Shown piece after piece: positions 14,201 to 23,200 of a stretch of DNA of 64,000 nt. Below the pieces are notes generated by a model that worked only from the letters and a program-made list of their open reading frames with translations, searched no databases and was not told where the DNA came from. The position numbers and the translations under genes are program-made. The DNA is from Paenibacillus sp. FJAT-26967 (GTDB lineage: Bacteria > Bacillota > Bacilli > Paenibacillales > NBRC-103111), in contig NZ_LMXH01000001.1 in the NCBI RefSeq assembly GCF_001541095.1, positions 2,072,842 to 2,136,841 on the forward strand, read 5' to 3'. The stretch's first letter is position 1; each line of letters starts with the position of its first letter.

Positions 14201-17200
14201 CTTACTTGATTCAGATAGAACAAATGCCGCTGACTCCTAACGGTAAAATCGACCGGAAAGCACTCCCTGCACCTGAAGGCGTTTATACAGGCGGGTCCGG
14301 TTATATTGCTCCGCGGACTTGGATAGAAGTTAAGTTGACTCGAATCTGGCAGGATATACTAGGATTGGCGCAGATAGGTATTAAAGATAACTTCTTTGAA
14401 ATTGGCGGGCATTCACTACGCGCGACAACGCTTGCCTCTAGGATTCATAAAGAAATGAACAAGCCGCTTCCTTTGCGGAGTATTTTTGAAGCACCTACAA
14501 TTGAGCAGCTGGCAGAGGTTCTGGGGAATATGCAGCAGATAGCCTACGCCTCCATACCGGTAACGGAAGACCGCAGCTGCTATCCATTGTCCTCGGCGCA
14601 AAAACGGATGTATGTCCTTCACCAGCTCGAACCGGAAGAGGTTAGCTACAATACATCGTCTGTCCTGCATGTGAGCGGCCCGCTTGACATCAAACGGGTG
14701 GAAGAAGTATTCCGCCAGTTGATCAGTCGCCATGAAACGCTCCGCACGACTTTTGAACTTGTAGACAGTGAGCCGGTACAGCGGCTCCAAGATTCCGTGC
14801 CGTTTGAGATAGAATACTTGAAACTGACGAAGCAGCAGGAAGCGAAGGAAAAATCAGTATCCGATGAAGCCTTGGAAGAGCGGATTCGCGGATTTATACG
14901 TCCGTTTGATCTCCAAACGGCTCCTCTGCTTCGCGTTGGACTTATCGACCTCGGTTTGCAGGGGATGGACGAAGAGCAGCAGTACCTGCTGATGCTTGAC
15001 ATGCACCATATCGTTTCAGACGGAATATCGCTTGGCGTACTGGCCGATGAATTTGTCCATTTGTACAGCGGCGGGGAATTGAATCCCCTTAGAATTCAAT
15101 ACAAGGATTACGCTGTATGGCAGCAAAGCGAATCGCAGCAGGAATGGATGAACCAACAGGAAAGGTATTGGCTGGATACATTCCGGGGAGAGCTGCCTGT
15201 TCTGGACCTGCCGACAGACTTTGACCGCCCGGCCGTCCGCAGTACGGATGGGGATATGGTGGAATTCAGATTGGAGCGAGAAGTCAGTGATCAGTTGAAA
15301 GACCTGGCGGCAAGAACGGGATCGACATTATATATGGTCCTGCTGGCAGCATATACGGCGCTTTTGCATCAGTACACAGGGCAGGAGGATATTGTAGTCG
15401 GTACACCGATTGCAGGAAGGTCGCACGCCGATCTGGAACCGATTCTGGGGATGTTCGTCGGCACACTAGCTCTGCGTAATTATCCGAATGAAGAGCAGAC
15501 ATTCCTTAGTTACCTGAAGGATGTGAAAACGACTGCGCTGCAAGCTTATGAGAATCAGGATTATCCTTTCGAAGAATTGGTGGAGAAACTGAATATAAAG
15601 CGCGATATGAGCCGCAATCCGCTCTTTGATACGATGTTTGTCCTGCAAAACACTGAGGAAAGCGAACTGAAACTTGAAAATCTCATTTTCCGGCCATATG
15701 GTCTGGAGCAGACTCCGGCAAAGTTCGATTTGACTTTAGAGGCCAGTGAAGAAGATGAGGGTATTCAGTTCGGTTTACAGTTTGCGACTTCACTTTATAA
15801 GCGGGAAACAATCGAACTGATGACGCGTCATTTCGTCAGGCTGACTGAGGCCGTTGCAGCCCAGCCGGATATGAAGCTCGGTGAGTTCGAACTGTTCACA
15901 GAGAAAGAATCCGCTCATGCACTAAAAGTACACCGGGAGCGCAGACAAGCTTTACATTACTGGAGCAACTACTTGCAGGGATTCGAGGAGCCGTCCCGGT
16001 TGCCGCAAGCCAGAATTCATCAGAATGCGAATGAAAAGACGGAGTATCTGGATTTTGATCTGGGTAATGGTCTGACTGATGAAATCAGGAGGATTTCGAA
16101 TCACGTCCAAGTTACGATTCACACGCTGATACAGTCCGTATGGGGCATTCTGCTGCAGAAATACAACGGAACTCATGATGTCGTTTTTGGCAGCGTCGCT
16201 GCAGGTTGCTCTGCGGACATTCCGGATGTGGAGGGCATGATTGGCCAGCTCGTCAATACGGTACCCGTCCGCATTCAGGCGATTGACGGCGAAGGCTTCG
16301 CCGAGCTGCTGCGGAGAACGCATCAGCAAGGGCTTGCTTCTAACGTCTACGCGGCATTCCCGTACAAGGACATTCAAGCGTTGACAGAGCTTAAACAAGA
16401 TTTAATAAATCACATCATGGTCTTCGAGCATGATCCGGTTCACATTAAGAAGGAGCCGTTCGGTGAGAGCTTCAATCTCTCTGCAGTAGAGCTGGCAGAA
16501 CAGACCGGTTATGACTTTAGCATGGCGGTTCTGCCGGGGGACACGATTCGGATTAGATTCAGCTACAATTCACAGGCGTTTGACCGAGAAAGCATTGTGC
16601 GAATTCAGGGACATTTAACACAACTGCTGGAGCGGGTAGCTGTAAATCCGGACATACGGATAACTGAGCTCGATGCAGTGACTGAGCGTGAGCGTGAGCA
16701 AATACTTCGCGTATGGGGCGATACATCAGCGCAGTATGCACATGAACAAACCATTCACGGCTTGCTGGAAGCGCAAGTTCAGCAGACACCGGAGCAGCCG
16801 GCACTGTTCTTTGAAGGAGAACAGTTAAGCTATCGTGAGCTGAATGAGCGTGCAAACCGCCTGGCCCGTACTCTGCGCAGCAGGGGTGTGACAACGAATC
16901 AATTAGTCGCCCTGATGACTGAACGCTCCGTAGATATGATCGTAGGGATCTTCGGGATTTTGAAGGCCGGGGGCGCCTATGTACCGGTTGATCCGAGTTA
17001 TCCGGCGGAGCGGATCCGCTATATGCTGGATGATTCCGGTGCGGCAGTCCTGTTGACGCAAAGCCATCTGGTAGAAAAAGCAGTCTTTGACGGTAAAGTG
17101 CTAGTTCTGGATGGAGAAAAAGATGCGGGAGCAAGTGATTCCGGCGGGGCGGCAAACCGCAGTGTAGAGACGTCCGTGTATGACGAGGACGGAACGAATC

Positions 17201-20200
17201 TGGAGCCATTATCTGGCCCGTACGATCTCGCATACGTGATTTATACATCAGGAACAACAGGCCAGCCCAAAGGTGTAATGCTGGAGCATCGAGGACTTAG
17301 TAACCTCACGACACATTTTCATCAAATGCTGCGCATTAGCGCTTCTGATCATGTGCTGATGTTTGCCAGCTATTCGTTTGATGCATCTTGCTCCGAGATC
17401 ATCCAGTCTGTTCTGTGCGGAGCGACACTTTACGTGCCGACCTCGGAGACGATCTTGAATTATGAGCAGCTGGAAGAGTATATGGCGGAGCACCGGATTA
17501 CGATTGCGACGCTCCCTCCGGCTTATGCCGTTTATCTGCAGCCGCAGCGGATTCCGGATTTGCGTATTCTGCTCACAGCCGGTTCGGCGTCTTCTGCCGA
17601 ACTCGTGTACAAGTGGAAGGACCATGTAGAGTACTTCAACGGTTATGGACCGACAGAGAATTCGGTTGCGACCTCATTCTGGCCGGTATCCCAAGATCCT
17701 AGAGCCGGAGAAATCATTTCCATCGGCCGCCCAGTATCAAACCACCGGGTGTACATGGTGGACGGACATGGCCATCTGGCACCGGTAGGCGTACCGGGGG
17801 AACTGTGCGTTTCCGGTCCGGGTCTGGCACGAGGATACTGGAACCGGCCGGAACTCACCGCTGACAAATTCGTGGCGAATCCTTATGCTGCCGGAGAAGC
17901 GGGTTATGAAAAGATGTACCGGACAGGAGACCTGGCGAGATGGATGCCGGACGGTAATATCGAGTATCTGGGGCGGATTGACCATCAGGTGAAAATACGC
18001 GGATACCGGATTGAGCTTGGAGAAGTTGAAGCGCAAATTCTGAAAGTGGAGAATGTGCAGGAAGCGATCGTGCTGGCACATGCTGACAAGCAGGGTCAGA
18101 ATCAATTGGCCGCGTACTATGTTGCTCGGCGGCAAGTAAGTTCAAGCCAGATTCGCCATTCACTGAGCGAGAACCTCCCGAATTACATGGTGCCTCCGTA
18201 CTTCCTTCAGCTGGAACATATGCCATTGACGCCAAATGGCAAAATCGACCGGAAAGCACTGCCTAAACCGGAAGATAACCATCAGACGGGTGTCGAATAC
18301 TTGCCTCCGCGTACAACGTTGGAAGTGCAACTGGAAATTATATGGAAAGAAATTCTTGGTATTCCGTCTGTCGGAATTAAGGATAATTTCTTTGAAATTG
18401 GAGGACATTCACTGCGGGCGACAACATTGGCGGCAAGAGTTCACCAGTCGCTGGACGTTGCATTCCCGCTGCGGAATATTTTCCTGTATCCGACGATTGA
18501 ACAGATGGCACAAGCCATTGAAAAATTATCGCCCAACCCGTATGCCGGGATTCCGGCAGCCGAATATAGGGACAGCTATCCGGTCTCCACGGCACAGAAG
18601 CGGCTGTATATCTTAAGCCATATGAACAATTACAATATGTCAGCGATGCTGCTGATGGAAGGTGAATTGGATCTTACGCGGCTTGAGATGGCGTTTGCCC
18701 AGCTGATTCGCCGCCATGAAACGCTTCGGACTGCATTTGAACTTGTTGAGGGTGAACTGGTTCAAAGGATAGTTGACAAGGTCGATTTCAAGCTGGAGCG
18801 TATGCAGGCAATTGGTGAAAGAGATGCCGGAGCGTTGATGAACAAGTTCATCCGCCCGTTCGATCTAGACAAAGCGCCGCTGCTGCGAGCAGCGCTTGTG
18901 GAGGAAGCGCCTTTGCGCCATCGTTTATTGTTTGATATGCACCATACGATCTCTGACGGTGTATCCATGAGCATCTTATTGAATGAACTTCCTCAGCTGT
19001 ATGAGGGCTTGGAACTGCCTGCACTGCGTATCCAGTACAAGGACTATGCCGTATGGCAGCAGGCGGACACAGCCAGCGAATGGATGAATAAGCAGGAAGC
19101 CTATTGGCTGGAACGAATGAGCGGAGAAATTCCTATCCTGGATATTCCGGCCGATTATGCGAGACCTTCTACGCGCAGTTCTTCCGGAAGTATGCTGGCA
19201 TTCACGATTGATCCGCAAGAAGCGGCAGCATTGAAGCAGATCGCCCTGCAGACAGGGGCAACCTTATTTATGGTCCTGCTGGCTGCTTACAAGACATTGT
19301 TGTTCAAATACAGCGGACAGGAGGACATGATTGTCGGGACGCCGATTGCAGGCAGACAACACGCTGATTTGCAGCCTATTATCGGCATGTTTGTCAACAC
19401 GCTGGCACTGCGCAGCTTCCCAGAAGGAGAGAAGACCTTCCACGACTTCGTGCAGGAAGTGAAGGATCTGGTGCTGAATGCTTATGAACATCAGGATTAC
19501 CCGTTCGAAGTGCTGGTGGAAAAGCTGGATGTCAAGCGTGACATGAGCCGTAATCCGCTCTTTGATACAATGTTTGTCCTTGAAAATGCGGAGCCGGCTA
19601 AGCTGCCGGGCTTTACAGATTTGCAGGTCAGCCTTTGTCCCGGTGAGCAGAACGAGGCAAAATTCGATTTGACGCTCAGTGCCTCAGACAACTCTGAAGG
19701 CATGGCATTCAGTATCGAATACGCGGATAGCCTGTACAAGCGTGAAACCGTTGAACGGATGGCTCAACATTTTGTTCAACTGCTGCGCGCCATCGCAAAC
19801 GATCCGAAGACGAAACTTTCCGCAATCGAGATTATTACTCCCGAAGAAAGCAAGATGATTTTGGAAGTATGGGGCGATACGGAGACGGACTATCCGCGGG
19901 ATAAGACGATTCATCAACTGTTCGAAGAACAGGTCGAAAGGACACCGGATCAGACAGCGGTTGTTTTTGAAGGCGGCGTAATGACATACCGCGAGTTAAA
20001 CGAGCGGGCAAACCGCTTGGCTCGCGTGTTGAGAGCCAAAGGCGTTAGAGGGGATCATCTGGTCGGCATGATCATGGAACGCTCGTTAGAGATGATCGTC
20101 GGGATCTTCGGGATCTTAAAAGCCGGCGGTGGATATGTGCCTATCGATCCGGAGTTTCCGCAGGAGCGCATCCACTTTATGCTGGAAGACAGCGGTGTGA

Positions 20201-23200
20201 ATATCGTCCTTGCGAAGCCCGAGTTCTCTTCTCTTGTACCGGCAGATGTGCAGATCATTCCGCTTGACCGTGAGCTGCTGCTTCAAGGAAATGCTTCCAA
20301 CCTGACAAGCGCATGCAACCCGGACGATCTGGCCTATGTCATGTATACCTCCGGTACGACCGGCAGACCCAAAGGCGTCATGATCGAGAACTCCAATGTC
20401 ATTAACATGACAACCGGATTTACCCGGCAGGTCTACAGCAAGTACGAGGCTCCTATGCGTATGGCGTGGCTGTCTCCGTATGTATTCGATGCATCGGTGA
20501 AGCAAATCTTTCCTTGCTTGCTTATGGGACATACGCTTTACGTCATACCGAGAACAATTAGTACCAGCGGCGAGCAGCTGGCTGATTATTACAGAACGGA
20601 GCAAATTGATTTTTCGGACGGTACGCCGGCTCATCTGCAGCTCCTAACGGAAATGCAAGATCCGGTGGCGGATTTAAACGTCAAACATTTTATTTTTGGA
20701 GCGGAGGCTCTGCCTGTTCATCTTGTTAACGAGTTCTTAAGCAGGCGTCCCGGATATCGCCCGAGCATGACGAATGTCTACGGCCCGACGGAATGCTGTG
20801 TGGATTCAACCGCTTATGACATCGGCGATGACATACAAACAGCATGGACGCATACTGTTCCGATCGGCAAGCCGCTTGCCAATCAATGTGTTTATTTGAT
20901 GGACCCGCAGAACAGGCTGGTGCCTGTAGGGGTTGCAGGTGAAATATACATTGGCGGCGACGGGGTCGGACGCGGGTACATGAGAAACAAAGTGTTAACG
21001 GATGAGAAATTTGTAACCGATCCGTTCAAGCCGGGCAAACGGATGTACAGAACCGGCGATTTGGCCCGCTGGATGTCGGACGGTACGATTGAATACCTGG
21101 GCAGACTTGATCATCAGGTGAAAATCAGGGGCTATCGGATAGAGCTGGGAGAGGTAGAAGCGCAGATGATGGCGATACCTTCTGTCCGGAAAACGATCGT
21201 AGTGGCCCGGGAGAACGAAACAGGTCAGAAAGACTTGTGTGCATATTTCGTGGCGGATAAAGAACTGACGGTCAGCGAAATTAGAGCGGCACTCACTCTG
21301 AATCTTCCAGGGTACATGATGCCGGCCTATTACGTCCAATTGGATCGGATGCCGCTGACACCGAACAACAAGATCGACCGCAAGGCTCTGCCTGCGCCCA
21401 AAGGGGACATTCAGACAGGCATTGAATACGCCCCGCCGCGGAACCCGACAGAAAGCCGGCTGATCGATATTTGGAAAGATGTTCTGGGAGCGGGAACGAT
21501 CGGCATCGATGATAATTTCTTCGAGCTTGGCGGCCACTCTTTGAAGGCGATCCAGTTTGTCTCAAAAGCGCAGAGCGCCGGCATCGAAATCGGGATCAAT
21601 GAGGTCTTCCAATACCAGACGATCCGTCAGTTATCGGCACTAGCAGGAAGTGCCGGTTCCGAAGCTGACACACTTGTTGACAATTATACGGACGCTGAAG
21701 CTATTCTGGAGGCTACCTTCGGCGTGCGGGCACAATTTGAATCCGCACCGCTTGAAGGGAAGAATCGTGTGATCTTACGGGTGGACCCATTCATTACGGA
21801 ACGGGCAGATGAACTGAACGAATTTATTCAATCCCATCTGCATCCGAACCTTCATCCGCACTATGTTTCGCCTATCGAAGACGCGGGACAAGAAAGAGCC
21901 GGGTCGGGTGACGAAGGGGGTGTACAGGATTTATCCGCCGAGCAGTTGGATGACGAAACGGAGCAGCAGGCGAATTTGTGCCTGGAACAGCTGGCAGTCA
22001 TGAACGAAGCTTGGAACGGAACCGTACTATCGGCAATGCCCGAAGAGAGATATGCACTGGGACCTGCCCAGCTGTATCATCTCGAGAACCCGCTGTGTTC
22101 GGGCGGAGTGATCCCGTTTGACGCATTCATGTTGGATTCAGGCAGGTTAACCGCAGCCGTGAGCCGCCTTTTGAACCGCCATGAACTGTTGAGAAGCGTA
22201 TTGGTTCGGGCGCAAGGGCGCAGCGAGTGGGAACTGATGCCTGTGCCGGAGAAGATCCAATTACCGGTGCTGGATTTATCGGAATATCCGGCGGCCAAAC
22301 AGAAGCAGCTGCTCTCGCTGATACTGCCGCAGTTCTACATGACGCCTTATGAGATGACGGGATCTCTGCTGTATCGTATTGCACTTGTCCGTCTTAACTT
22401 ACGCGAGCATCTGCTGCTGCTTCCTTGCTCGCATATCATTTACGACGGAATGAGCGGCGATGTTATCAAAAGCGAGCTGTACCGCGAATATGCGGGTATA
22501 ACCGAGCAACCTGGAGCCGGAGCCGATTCCTATCGGGATTATATCCGTCAGGTTAGCAAAGGGCCTCAAGGAATGAACGATCAACAGCTTGTTGAAACAT
22601 TCAGGCTTTCATCTTTTGCAAGTGCCATGAACGAGCTGGCTTTCGCAGTGAGTAAGCGCAGTCGTGCGGGTTCTACCGAACTGGATCTTGAACTGGCGGA
22701 TTGGGGCGGGCCGATCGAAGCCGGTCAAATGTGGGATTTGTCCTTGCGGTTAGCGGCCCGGTTTTTCCGAAGCTATTTGCAAATGACTGAAATTCCGATT
22801 CTCCTCACCAACTACGGAAGGAAATATGAAGATAAACAATATTTTGATACCGTAGGCGAATTTATTGATCATATTCCTGTGCTGTTGACAGATGAGCTTG
22901 ATCTAAGCCGGGATATTCAAGGGAAATTGAATCTGGCTGTATCTCGAAATCTGAACTTCCTAAACCTGATTTACAGCGACGAGATGTCTTCGTCTTATCC
23001 GCTGTCCAAGCAGTATATGAAGCAGAGCCTGGAGCAGCTGCCTATCGTGTTTAACTATCTGGGTGAATCATCAGATAAAGCACAGTTATTTGAGGACATG
23101 CAGATGTTTGAGAATTTGGAAGATGGCGCAAAAATCTCTTCAGGCAAGCCGATCATTTTCTTCACGGTTCAACATCAGGATAACGCTCTGCGTATATCCC

